This document shows positions 1-10,157 of a stretch of DNA of 64,000 nt, piece by piece. Each line of letters begins with the position of its first letter. The first letter of the stretch is position 1. Source of the DNA: Paraescarpia echinospica (taxonomy: Eukaryota; Annelida; Polychaeta; Sabellida; Siboglinidae); assembly GCA_020002185.1 (NCBI GenBank), contig CM034531.1, forward strand, positions 46,018,574 to 46,082,573. The letters are read 5' to 3'. Under the pieces are notes generated by a model, which had not been told where the DNA came from, did not search any database, and saw only the letters and a list, made by a program, of their open reading frames with translations. The position numbers and the translations under genes were made by a program.

Positions 1-412
1 TCCTGGTACTCTCAATGACGGAAATGAGACGAAACGCCTGGCGGTGGACAATCTGGCAAACCACCACGTTTAACACCCCCATGTTCACCAGCTACTGTGC
101 AAACTCGTAAAGCCTCATCCCCACCAAAAGTGCGTGGTCCGTTGATGAGTCTAATTCATTACCCGCTACACTTAGCACTACCACCTGGGGCAACTCGGTA
201 GCCAACACCCTTGCTAACCTCCCGTGATTTCTAACGGACTCCACGCAGCCGCCTCGGAACCCCTCAAACCAGACCCAGCAATCTGTGCCCTAGAATGCTG
301 ACCCCGTTACAAAGCGCATCTCCGATGCCTCGACAAACCTCTCTAACCTATGCACATGGCTATCCCCAAGCACCAACACTATAGCCTTACTCTTCAAATA
401 CCAATGCATCAT
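1..412 (-). pseudogene. SGNH-hydrolase-like domain fragment of a retroelement-type protein, decayed
   Basis: Reading the minus strand from two ATG codons at 412-407, one frame stays protein-like to the window edge if two TAG stops are read through. It gives a hydrophobic beta strand followed by LGDSHVHRLERF, then about 60 residues later a strand reading PQVVVLSVAGNELDS. A strand followed by GDS and a later strand followed by a (G/A)GN(D/E) box are blocks I and III of SGNH/GDSL esterase-like folds. The GDSH variant is common in multicopy reading frames of marine invertebrates linked to retroelements (from memory). The domain is cut by the left edge and by the stops, so it is not a working gene here. 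Family assignment rests on the motif pattern only. Confidence 0.5.
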
Positions 413-1230
413 ATACCGCTAAACTAATCCAACTAGATATTACTTAGCTGTTCGTAGAATTATTCAGTGCCGACAATCCGTACAAATCAATTCAAAATGG
501 CGGCACCCAGCCCGAGTGACGATGCTTCGTCTTCTATCCTCCGTCCTCACGGAACTAAAACACACTAACCATCCCGTATTAACACACAAATTTATAATAC
601 ACACACACAATAATCCAATACTTTATATACAAATTCTCAAATCTGCAATTAATAATAGAACTTTTGATAAAGCAACACCACACACAGAACCCTGATGACC
701 GATGCCGACCAATGGAGGCAGATTTGAACTGAGCTCCTGCTTATATACCCTTCTGCATCACTATGCTATGTATCACTACGTGCCCATGAATAAATCTACC
801 AGGGAAACTACAGGTGACACCACTAACCTTGTTACTTCACATGGGAAATTTTATTGAACAATAGGTGGCAGCGGTTTACGGGTTGTACAGGTAGCGAAAG
901 AATGTGGGGGGTATCAACTCACCCTGCATATCAACTAACCCTCCTTTCCCCTACAAGTGTCACAAGGTAACGAACACCTACCGTCTTACATGACTTTATG
1001 ATCTTACAAATCACTAAGTTAAGGTGGCATTTGTCTAGTCAGAATGAAAGAAGTAAAGGACATTGCCGGCAACATACAGCAACTGTCAACATGTCGTCAC
1101 ATGCAAAAACTATTGTCACTCATTTGTGATCAAAACTTTAAGTTAAGCTTATGTTGGACTTGTGTGAATCTACAATGACAGCTGACACAACAGACTTGTC
1201 TCTTTTATAAAATGACAGCGACATACACTG
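413..1230. other. No gene recognised; short ATG ORF at a YY1-like site
   Basis: No long frame is seen. At 497-568 (+) there is a 23-codon ORF starting MAAPSPSDD. Its start lies in AAAATGGCGGC, which also fits the YY1 consensus often found at metazoan transcription starts. It could mark an old promoter or a first exon, but nothing else supports that. The last bases (1196-1230) run into the 94-bp array. Confidence 0.3.
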
Positions 1231-2760
1231 CTAGATCCATGTCTGGTCCCAGGTTTCCTCTGTCGGTTCGTCAGTGTATCAGTCCTGTCCTCTCCTGGTG
1301 GAGTTCGTCACTCAAGATACACTTCTAGATCCATGTCTGGTCTCAAGTTTCCTCTGTCGGTTCATCAGTGTATCAGTCCTGTCCTCTCCTGGTGGAGTTC
1401 GTCACTCAAGATACACTTCTAGATCCATGTCTGGTCCCAGGTTTCCTCTGTCGGTTCGTCAGTGTATCAGTCCTGTCCTCTCCTGGTGGAGTTCGTCACT
1501 CAAGATACACTTCTAGATCCATGTCTGGTCTCAGGTTTCCTCTGTCGGTTCGTCAGTGTATCAGTCCTGTCCTCTCCTGGTGGAGTTCGTCACTCAAGAT
1601 ATACTGCTAGATCCATGTCTGGTCCCAGGTTTCCTCTGTCGGTTCGTCAGTGTATCAGTCCTGTCCTCTCCTGGTGGAGTTCGTCACTCAAGATATACTG
1701 CTAGATCCATGTCTGGTCCCAGGTTTCCTCTGTCGGTTCATCAGTGTATCAGTCCTGTCCTCTCCTGGTGGAGTTCGTCACTCAAGATACACTTCTAGAT
1801 CCATGTCTGGTCTCAGGTTTCCTCTGTCGGTTCTTCAGTGTATCAGTCCTATCCTCTCCTGGTGGAGTTCGTCACTCAAGATATACTGCTAGATCCATGT
1901 CTGGTCCCAGGTTTCCTCTGTCAGTTCGTCAGTGTATCAGTCCTGTCCTCTCTTGGTGAAGTTCGTCACTCAAGATACACTTCTAGATCCATGTCTGGTC
2001 TCAGGTTTCCTCTGTCGGTTCGTCAGTGTATCAGTCCTGTCCTCTCCTGGTGGAGTTCGTCACTCAAGATACACTGCTAGATCCATGTCTGGTCTCAGGT
2101 TTCCTCTGTCGGTTCGTCAGTGTATCAGTCCTGTCCTCTCCTGGTGGAGTTCGTCACTCAAGATACACTTCTAGATCCATGTCTGGTCTCAAGTTTCCTC
2201 TGTCGGTTCGTCAGTGTATCAGTCCTGTCCTCTCCTGGTGGAGTTCGTCACTCAAGATACACTTCTAGATCCATGTCTGGTCCCAAGTTTCCTCTGTCGG
2301 TTCGTCAGTGAATCAGTCCTGTCCTCTCCTGGTTGAGTTCGTCACTCAAGATATACTGCTAGATCCATGTCTCCCGGTCCCAGGTTTCCTCTGTCGGTTC
2401 GTCAGTGTATCAGTCCTGTCCTCTCCTGGTGGAGTTCGTCACTCAAGATACACTTCTAGATCCATGTCTGGTCTCAGGTTTCCTCTGTCGGTTCGTCAGT
2501 GTATCAGTCCTGTTCTCTCCTGGTGGAGTTCGTCACTAAAGATATACTGCTAGATCCATGTCTGGTCTCAGGTTTCCTCTGTCGGTTCGTCAGTGTATCA
2601 GTCCTGTCCTCTCCTGGTGGAGTTCGTCACTCAAGATATACTGCTAGATCCATGTCTGGTCTCAAGTTTCCTCTGTCGGTTCGTCAGTGTATCAGTCCTG
2701 TCCTCTCCTGGTGGAGTTCGTCACGCAAGATACACTGCTAGATCCAGGTCTGGCCTCAAC
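1231..2760. repeat. 94-bp tandem repeat array, 16 units plus a partial
   Basis: The motif CTAGATCCATGTCTGGT recurs every 94 bp from 1231 to 2738; one unit (about 2368) carries a 3-bp insertion. Units differ at only a few sites (e.g. TCTCAGG/TCCCAGG/TCTCAAG and ACTTCTAG/ACTGCTAG), with variants interspersed, as expected from recombination or unequal exchange. The plus-strand 80-codon ORFs that repeat at 94-nt spacing are by-products of the array, because 94 is not a multiple of three. On the minus strand each unit encodes PPGEDRTDTL, which recurs in a diverged non-array segment at 3445-3474. The last unit degenerates after GATCCAGGTCTGGCC. Confidence 0.97.
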
Positions 2761-2824
2761 CTTGCCATGTCCCTCACTCGAGTCACACTCTGTGATCTCG
2801 TTACAGCTTAGATTTTAACAAGTA

Positions 2825-2895
2825 ACGGTAACATGGCATCAGGTGAGACTAAGGCTGAAGGCGATGTGTTTTGTCTTAAACGAGAGACTTGTTCT
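2825..2895. repeat. Diverged copy of the 3285-3345 segment, just past the 94-bp array
   Basis: The stretch from ATGGCATCAGG to CTTGTTCTAG aligns with 3285-3345 (ATGTCAGACG to CTTGTTCAAG). Blocks such as GAGACTA, CTGAAGGCG and GTCTTAA occur in the same order and spacing. The array and this flank therefore belong to one larger repeated unit, and a second, non-arrayed copy of that unit lies about 450 bp downstream. Confidence 0.6.
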
Positions 2896-3284
2896 AGCAC
2901 TTATAGGAGCCTATTAAATAAAATGTGTATGATTACAGAATGGCCAAATCCAAATTTGGTTTCATGAAAATGCCAATCTCTACATAATTTATAAAACTGC
3001 TACACTCACGGTGTGTTCAGAACCCTCACATTTTGGGAAGACGTAATGCATTAAATTATAAACATCACTGGGTTGTTCAATAAGTTTCCAGTGGTGATTA
3101 TTACAAACAGGTATGTAATATTATAACAGTCCACTGTGTGGAACACATCCAACTCCTTCCCTCAGTGGGCAGCAAACGCCAGTGCACACAGTTCATCTTT
3201 TTCCCAGATGATTTTATCCCTCATTTCTTTGGATATTTCTTTAATTAAATTTGTGTGCTTATTAAAATGTGGGGTTATTCAAGG

Positions 3285-3519
3285 GCTATGTCAGACGAGA
3301 CTACGACTGAAGGCGGCGTATCATGTCTTAAGCCTCTTGTTCAAGGAGTTGTAAGTGCCTCTGATCTCTGGCCCATTCCCCGGCCTGTGCCTTTAGTCGG
3401 TGGATTACGTGTTTCATACGGGCCAGATCCCGCTGCCAGCCCGCCAATGTATCGGTCCTGTCCTCACCCGGTGGGTGCTGCAGATTGTGTCTACAACCAC
3501 TGTCCTCTCTCACTGTCAC
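3285..3519 (-). other. Candidate minus-strand coding segment related to the 94-bp array
   Basis: The minus-strand frame from about 3519 to 3328 gives 63 residues: a Cys/His-containing start, then HPPGEDRTDTLAGWQRD, then a hydrophilic helix-like stretch (RMKHVIHRLKAQAGEWARDQ) ending LLEQEA before a stop. The ten codons for PPGEDRTDTL at 3474-3445 differ from those in the array at four positions, all silent. That pattern suggests this strand was once under protein-level selection. The plus strand is also open (MSDETTTEGG...) but shows no such bias. I do not recognise the family; it may be the C-terminal exon of a multicopy, possibly transposon-borne gene. Confidence 0.4.
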
Positions 3520-3569
3520 ATGTCAACTTACAAGTTTACTTTCCCTGCCCTGTCGAAGCATAGGCCATT

Positions 3570-5821
3570 AACGACTTCTTTCCACCAGACAAGGTTTTGG
3601 GCATGTATTTCTAGTTGTTTCCATTTACATTCTGCCTCTGCCCTCTCTCTTTCCTTTTCATTGCACCAAGTGTTTCTTTGCCTTCCCCTTTTTCTTCTGC
3701 CCTACAGGTTCCACGTGAGAGCATGTCTTGATATGTGATGTGTGGGTTTCCTGAGTGCATGACCAACTCAGCATCCTCCTTCCAATTTGGTATTCAATTG
3801 GTTCTTGGTTGGCACTGTTAAGTCTTCAAGAGTCTTCAAGAAAATAATGCTAAAAAGTGATACTTCACTATCCTGCAGTTTGTAACATCATTGTGGGCTA
3901 AACAATAAATAAACAACTCTTTCAGAAACTATCCTGTTTTACTGCATTCAGTTTGTTGCACATGTCTTATAGAAATTCAGCAGTCATACCAAACAGTTTC
4001 ACTATCCACTTCAAACAAATCAGCTTTCAAAGCCACTTAACTTCTGTATGTAGAAGCATTCTCATGACCTCCTCACCGTTCTCATGGCAAAGCTACAAGA
4101 AAACCCAGTCTTTCAACAAGCAACTCTTGGTCTTGTTGATTGTCTTCATGACAGTGTGTAAAGAATCATGAAGAGGTCTTCTCACACCTGTGATGATGCA
4201 AATGAACGTGAATCGTGCTCTGTGTTTTTCGTTAGGTCAGTTAACATTGTTGGTTGTCCACCAGTCACCACTGCTGTCACAACAGCAGAATCACTTTGTC
4301 TTCCATGAATTCAGTTGCCATGTTCCACTCCATAGCATGGTTGATTTAGGGAGGTATTCTTCCATGCACATCACCGTTGAGACTCACAAAAACATACCAC
4401 TGGCCCCATCCCTGGAAGACCACAAAGGTACATTGCACAATACAACTTCGCCCCTCCCGTCCCCTTATTGTGGGGTCTGTTAAAGCAGAACTCTTTTCCG
4501 TCAAGTGGAACTCTTGCTTCAGCTGGGGGCACAACTCTGAATCCCCCAGTCTACAGGCCAGCATGTTGGACATGGTCTCCCCTTGTTATTGCTACGGGTT
4601 TATGCAAACAACATTTCCTAATCAGTACCATCACTCACAGATCAGGCAAATGCCATAAGAAGTACCATGTTGCTTGGAGGTGTAGATCCGTCCAGTCGCA
4701 GTACAAAGTACATTCTCCGGAGCGTTGATACAAACTGTGCCTTCATATCTTGCTCCATTTGATCAACTCATGTATTCTTGCCCAGTTGAGTATTCTTAAT
4801 GACATCATCTGGAATTATATGGAAGATACTGTTCATGGCTCCAAGATTAAATTTGAATATAATTAAACTTACATTGGTTGTTGCTGTTGTTGAAACTTGC
4901 AAAGTTTCGATCCGTCTACACCGGATCTTGATCATGCTCTAATGTCATCATCTGGAATGTCATGCATCACCATAGACCTGACATCTTTAATTACAGCTAC
5001 ATGGTTTTAAAGAACGATAATGGATGTTTTTACATATCTGGGTGCATTCCCTGAATGAACTACAGCTTATGTCATGGCTGCTGTTGTTTCTACCCATTTT
5101 TTGCATGCTTTGGCTGATTCAGTTTTTCTTGACCCAAACATGGCATCATGATGAAATAATCACAGTTTTTTGTAAGCGACCATACAGGTACTGCAGGGTA
5201 CACATTGCAGTTCACCCTTCATCAAGAGTTTGTGATCAACAATGAGAGTTTTGCCAAGTTTACCAATGGTACTATATTCAATCAAGGCAGTAGTGAACTG
5301 TGACAATTAAAGAACATCCAGAGTGAGATTCCTCTCTCAATCTTGGAACAAAACATTACATTAAAAAATACTAACATAATCATACTAAACATTGAATAGG
5401 TCTGATGACTTGCATGCATGTGTGCTGCAGCAGACCACTGACAACGTGGATCAAGAATGCAAACAAGTCCATCTTGGTCTCATCATACCATCAGAAATCA
5501 TTCAATTGTATGACAGAGGTGCCATGAGCTCAACATCATGGGACACATCCTTCCACTCTGTTGCTGTGAATGTTCTTTGAGACTTCCAGACGTGTAGCCA
5601 ACCCCGAAGATGTCCACGCTTTGGGCACTGTTGAGCTGGGACATAATATATACAGCACATTCCGCTCCTTAGTACTGACCAAATGTTGCTGAAGTTCACA
5701 GCTTCAACAAGTTGAACAGCTTTCTCCAAACAGCAAATGATATCTGCCTTATGTAATCATCTATAAAACAATTTGAAATCACAAATCATAATATGTAGTC
5801 TAAAAACACATGTAAACACCT
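3570..5821. other. Unassigned region, possible old coding debris on the minus strand
   Basis: No domain is recognised. Minus-strand frames at 4573-4346 and about 4725-4650 look more protein-like than chance (e.g. LRRMYFVLRLDGSTPPSN), but they are short and broken by stops. The rest is AT-rich without clear repeats. A decayed transposase or retroelement is possible and cannot be shown from motifs. Confidence 0.25.
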
Positions 5822-6225
5822 TTAAAGGGGCACAATTATAGATTGCACTATTCCACAGCAAAAGTATTTTGTCGGCCAACGCTTGGCATCTGCAGCTATT
5901 TATAGAACAGTATGGTGCAGGCGATATGTTTGCGGTCGTTAGTTCTCAGGAACACAAGACAAGCGTGCGCTGAATCTAGTTTTGTTTGCAACAGACAAGC
6001 GTGCGCTGAATCTAGTTTAGTTTGCAACAGTATATGTCATAAATAAATCCTTATCGACAACACAATCACTAGATTCAGCGCACGCTTGTCTTGTGTCCCC
6101 AAAAACTAACGACGGCAAACATATCGTCTGCATGAGACTGTTCTATAAATAGCCACAGACGCCAAGCGTCGGCCGACAAAATACTTCTGCTTTTGAATAG
6201 CGCAATCTATACATGGCCCCTTTAA
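5822..6225. mobile_element. TTAA-flanked foldback MITE with arms of about 170 bp
   Basis: Left end TTAAAGGGGC at 5822 and right end GCCCCTTTAA at 6225 are inverted copies. Pairing continues inward through blocks such as TTTGTCGGCC, CTATTTATAGAACAGT and GATATGTTTGC to near the centre (about 6030-6060). Flanking TTAA is the target site of piggyBac-type elements, so this is probably a non-autonomous member of such a group. No transposase is present. Only the left arm carries a 36-bp tandem duplication (5957-5992 and 5993-6028). Confidence 0.85.
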
Positions 6226-7109
6226 CCCAGCAGCGTAGATTTTGCCAATGTTTGCAGTGATTTATAGATCAGCTTACATATCGATTTGTCTGATCAGTAA
6301 AGTTTACGACATGATTATCTAAGCTTTGGCATCATCGATGGAGCACTGTACGATTGTATTTGGATTTTGGCAATCTTTGTCTAATAACACTGAAATATGA
6401 CAGTTATACATGTACAGATCCCTTTTGAAATCAACATCATACGATGTACCATTTTTGGAGATGGTCAAAAGCATCTGACACGTCCTCTCTGGTTTTACAA
6501 CAATCTTATTCCACATTGTCAGGTCACCATGACACTGCATCTTTGACGTACCTGGCTGCAGCACATTGACCATCACATCTGCTCCATGCTAGCGAACTGT
6601 CATTGAATATTCTCAGTCATCATCACTGTTGTCACCTTTATCACATGACATTGGCATGTGCATTGTGAATGTGATTGTTACATTGAGACGTCAGTCCTGA
6701 TCATTATACAACAGTTGGCTTGTCAGTGGAGGAAACAGAAAAGAGAGAAAGGAGAGAAACATGTCATTGTATTTTCCTGATATCGGGTCTAGGCCAATTC
6801 TGCAACCATAGCGGTACCCAGGGCTAAACCCCGACTGACACAGCCCTAGTCCCTCATTCACCCTACCTACTCACGGACAAGAACGAAAACAAATAAATTA
6901 GAAAGAAAGCTGAGCAAGCTCCGGTTTGAAGATACCCTGCTTATACAGTTTAATGTTGGCCTTTTAGCCAAGTCAAACTAATTAATGTTATATTTAGAAC
7001 TGCCTCCTCAGAAACATTTGTTCAGTCATCTCATTTAAAATTCCTTTTTTGTGAAATTTCCGTTCTGTTTATGTATCCTTATGACCGATTCGTAATAAAT
7101 GAACACTTC
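6226..7109. other. Non-coding, nothing recognised
   Basis: Only short frames occur. The minus-strand frame at 6576-6319 has no known motif. The block around 6780-6900 (CCCCGACTGACACAGCCC) looks like part of an interspersed repeat, but no second copy was found in the window. Confidence 0.3.
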
Positions 7110-7477
7110 TTAAAGGGAAACATAGGGAACATTTTTGGTGCTATGCACTTAAAAGAGTTAATGCAAACTAACTATTTCCAACTGTAATACTATTTTTAAC
7201 ATCAGTGGTTTACTGGTAATATTATCTCAAAGTGAAAAATTCTAATGAAATCTTCGATAACAAGAAGGCAGCCATCTTACTGATGACGACAAAAAGCAAC
7301 CAATAAACGAGCAGCATTATTTTACGACAATGTTCGCATGACGAATAGTCAATCCAACTATTTATTTACAAATCGATTGACAAGGACGTTTCAAGGGACT
7401 GGCTGTTTTGTTTGCATTTCCACCTACACCCATAGTTTTGTATAAGGTGACAAGTGCATCCTCTAGTTTAGTCTAGT

Positions 7478-7635
7478 TCAGTCCTCAAGTGCCAAGTGGA
7501 ATCCCTCATGTTGTGTCACCTCGAGTGCAGGAAAGTGTGATCGTATTTAATGGCTGGCACACACTGGTATAACTCTCTGTACCCTTCAGCCCAGCCTGCC
7601 ATGGATCCACCGTCTATATGCAGCCCACCTGAGAC
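7478..7635 (-). pseudogene. C-terminal exon of a P2X7-like intracellular-domain gene, two nonsense changes
   Basis: An acceptor-like TTTTTTCAG sits at 7644-7636 on the minus strand. The frame after it reads WAAYRRWIHGRLG, a TGA, RVQRVIPVCASH, a TAA, then IRSHFPALE and ends with TGA at 7480-7478. The pattern YR.(F/W)..W..G.LG...R.VIP.C....IR..FP is the ending of the P2X7 cytoplasmic (ballast-like) domain found in many stand-alone invertebrate proteins. The two internal stops fall inside the conserved block, so this copy is inactive. It lies downstream of, and on the same strand as, the 8849-9187 frame, consistent with one gene. The joining exon(s) between them were not found. Confidence 0.65.
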
Positions 7636-8250
7636 CTGAAAAAAATAAGGCTCAAATAAATTTACTAACATTGTCAGCAGGTGATGTATGAAATTGGGTT
7701 TGAGGTAATTAATTTCCTAGTCAAATTGGTATATATCAACAAGCAGTGTTTGTATGAAATCATTTGAACTTTTCTTCAATGCTCACATAGGCATGCTACT
7801 CAAAATGTTCTAGAATGATCCTATGTTGTTTACTATTAAACAATAAAAACTGTTGGCAGATTTCTACTAACTATGCCTAGAATATAGAGTTTATGAAACT
7901 TCATACATATTATATGTTTATACATTTTAAAATTGCTGTTGCTTTGCTTGATGTCCTGGTTACTGTAGTATTATCGTCATTGTTGATATATGTCAATAAA
8001 TATTTAACACATTTCACTGCTGTTATAACACAAGAATATATACTTACTTGTTCATTGCCGGGTCTAGTTGCCAGTTATCTAACCGAATGTGATTCATAGC
8101 AACTAGTATATTTCGTAGCACTAGCTGCTCCAAACATAAATTACCAAATCTGTGGCCATTCGTAACGCATCGTAGTCCACGTGCAACAAAGAACCAAATG
8201 TTTAAATTAAAGTATTACATGAATGATAAACAAATAGGGATTGTTATTAC

Positions 8251-8426
8251 TACAGTGGAACCTCACTATATGGTCACCTTGGTAATACAGCCACCTTGCA
8301 ATTAAGGTCACCCCAGGATAGTACACAGTTATTTCCACACTCGGTATAGTATAGGACATCAGTACCGCTAGTAAGGTCACTTTTATCCAGTCCCAAGGGT
8401 GACTTTAAAAGTGAGGTTCCACATTA
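8251..8426. mobile_element. Tigger/pogo-like MITE nested in the TTAA element
   Basis: The left end TACAGTGGAACCTCAC at 8251 and the right end GTGAGGTTCCAC at 8411-8422 are inverted copies. The pairing extends inward (GGTCACC / GGGTGAC). CAGTGGAACCTC-type termini with TA flanks are typical of Tigger/pogo elements. At about 175 bp with no ORF it is non-autonomous. It inserted into the older TTAA-bounded element, which gives a relative age. Confidence 0.75.
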
Positions 8427-8848
8427 AATTATTTCAGCTAAAAATTGATCGCTTTATCATTCTGAATAAAGCCAGTTTCACAAGAAGCATGGATTAGGAT
8501 TGTCTTTCTGTATTTATCCCACAAGAATTTTGCCCCCTCTAAAAAATTAAATTCAAGCCTATTAAAATCTATCAGTGTCATAGCCGTGGACAATTTGGAA
8601 CTCGGTTCCTGGGACCATTTTTAAAAGGGCGAAGGTATAACCTTAGGTAATATTCCCATAAAATGTAAAACTGGACACTCGGACACCGAGCGCACAGCAC
8701 TGGCACGGAGAATGAGAACTGTCAGTGTCGTCGAATCGAGGTACCACCGAGCGATCGACTCACTCAGTTCGTACATTTATTTAAATTATTACGCAGCCCG
8801 GACCTCATAATGAGCAGTTATTTATGCTAGACACATAAATTATTACCT

Positions 8849-9187
8849 TCACCGACATGCTCTGCGTGCTGTCGAGTCACAGCCGTTTTCTGACAGCAGA
8901 CACTCCTTTCGCTGAACCAGAAAATCAACTTCGCACTTTCCACAGCGACACCAGTCAGTTACAACATCTCGGCTTGTTAGTCGCCTCTGCATTTCCACTT
9001 CCCACGCGTCTTCTTTATCATGCTTACGGTCACCGGTACGCTCTGGTCTATCTTGCAATACTGGCCCTTGTCTTTGCGGTTGGAACCGATATCCAGCTAC
9101 TTCTGAATCCATTTCATTTTTATCAGATGAAGAATCAGAACCGTAGCGACACACCATCTTTTCTAAACTCAGTGGGTAACGTAGCAC
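8849..9187 (-). pseudogene. P2X7-like intracellular-domain protein, N-terminal exon (fragment of a broken gene)
   Basis: The frame runs 112 codons from an ATG at 9187; a second ATG (codon 11, reading MVCRYGSDSSSD) is a likelier start. It has an acidic/Ser-rich N-terminus, a YRFQP segment, then DWCRCGKC and, after a spacer, KECLLSE. Acidic lead, then W-C-x-C-G-x-C, then E-C-(L/V)-C-C is the signature of the zinc-binding P2X7 intracellular domain found in multicopy invertebrate proteins without a channel. Here the final CC is LS, a loss of zinc ligands. A donor-like site (GTGAAG) occurs near 8850. The stops in the downstream exon at 7478-7635 show the gene is dead. The open frame of this exon may mean recent decay. 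Confidence 0.55.
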
Positions 9188-9589
9188 AGCGTCACCTGAC
9201 GTTTTTTGGAAATACTAGTACACACAAAATCCAGAAAAGTACGCAACATTGCCTACGTCATTTTCTGTTCAATAATGGCGACATTCATGAAATTCGATAG
9301 GGGGTGTGTTCAAATTTGTTTGTACTAGTAAACCACTGATGTTAAAAATATGATCATAGTTGGAAATAGTTAGTTTGCATTAACTCTTTAGGTGCTTAAC
9401 ACCAAAAAGTTCCCTTATGTTTCCCTTTAAAACTACCAGTCAACACGTACCATGTACACCACTGCAGCAAGTCTGACATCATTTGTCACTATTTTATTAA
9501 CAATTAAAGCAAACTTATTAGCCAAAATATGTTGATTGACAACAACCACACTTACTTGTCAAAGTTGTCAAAAAAAATCAATGCGATGT

Positions 9590-10065
9590 TTTAACGGATA
9601 GAGTGGTTTTCTTTTAAATCAGTCCATCTGCCGTGGGCTGTTAACTCTCCGTTTATTCCACAGATTGCTCCTTTTCTTTCTTCTGTTTGCTTAATCCGTG
9701 ACATAAACAAAAGCTGGTCCATATTTCCTTATGATGAATTTCCCAGTCTCAGCCATGATTCACTCAAATGGTAGTAGATAATCCAACCTCATGTATGTTG
9801 GTGACATGGTACAAATTTTTCTTGCCCCTTAAACTCAGGGGAGCTAACTAAAGTCAGACAGATGGTACCGAATATTCATTAGCATGCCTTATATGGATCG
9901 TGAATGCTGGCACGAACTGGAAACTCTGCATATGCAAAATTATGATATCGATAAAACGTAATTCTAATAAAATACATGCTTAGAATTACATGAATTAGTT
10001 GTATTAAGAGGATTAATGAATAATTATGTACATTATAAAGAGATTAACATTCCAAAGGAGTGCAC
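9590..10065. repeat. Dispersed repeat of about 475 bp, copy 1 (second copy at 58930-59450)
   Basis: This stretch aligns in the same orientation with 58930-59450. Shared blocks in order are TTCTTTTAAATCA, TCCGTTTATTCCA/TTCGTTTATTTCA, CTGTGACATAAACA/CCGTGACATAAACA, GAATATTCATTAGCATGCCTTA and AGAATTACATGAA. No coding potential is evident. The conserved TATTCAT.AGCATGCC core is notable. Boundaries are approximate. Confidence 0.8.
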
Positions 10066-10073
10066 TTCCTCGA

Positions 10074-10157
10074 GTGAGGAACACTGCCTACAAGATACTC
10101 ATTCGACCAACGCTTGAGTATGCTACTTGTGTGTGGGCACCCCACACCAAGACTGGT
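10074..10157 (+). pseudogene. Non-LTR reverse transcriptase C-terminal scrap
   Basis: The frame reads VRNTAYKILIRPTLEYATCV followed by WAPHTKTG. This is the conserved segment after the RT thumb of CR1/jockey-type LINEs (Y..L(I/V)RP.LEYA..VW.P). No upstream RT motifs are found nearby, so it is a short 5'-truncated or decayed fragment abutting the dispersed repeat at 9590-10065. Confidence 0.65.

Larger units (their letters stand above)
7110..9430. mobile_element. 2.3-kb TTAA-flanked inverted-repeat element carrying a P2X7-like gene
   Basis: The left arm, about 105 bp from 7110, begins TTAAAGGGAAACATAGGGAAC. Its inverted copy ends at 9430. The arms share long identical blocks, including GAGTTAATGCAAACTAACTA and ACATCAGTGGTTTACT, with a few substitutions and indels. 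TTAA abuts both tips (7110-7113 and 9427-9430), as in piggyBac-type insertions. No transposase is recognisable inside. The cargo is a minus-strand P2X7-like gene fragment (9187-8849 and 7635-7478) and a nested Tigger-like MITE (8251-8426). Alternatively, two MITEs of one family in opposite orientation flank unrelated DNA; the exact TTAA at both outer tips favours one element. Confidence 0.7.

Noticed and set aside
1231..2760. CRISPR array
   Set aside because: Units are contiguous 94-bp repeats without unique spacers, in an intron-containing eukaryotic genome.
1274..2811. A ladder of overlapping 63-81 codon plus-strand ORFs (MYQSCPLLVEF...)
   Set aside because: They repeat every 94 nt, change frame from unit to unit and are simply the translation of the satellite. 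The minus strand has the more protein-like signal.
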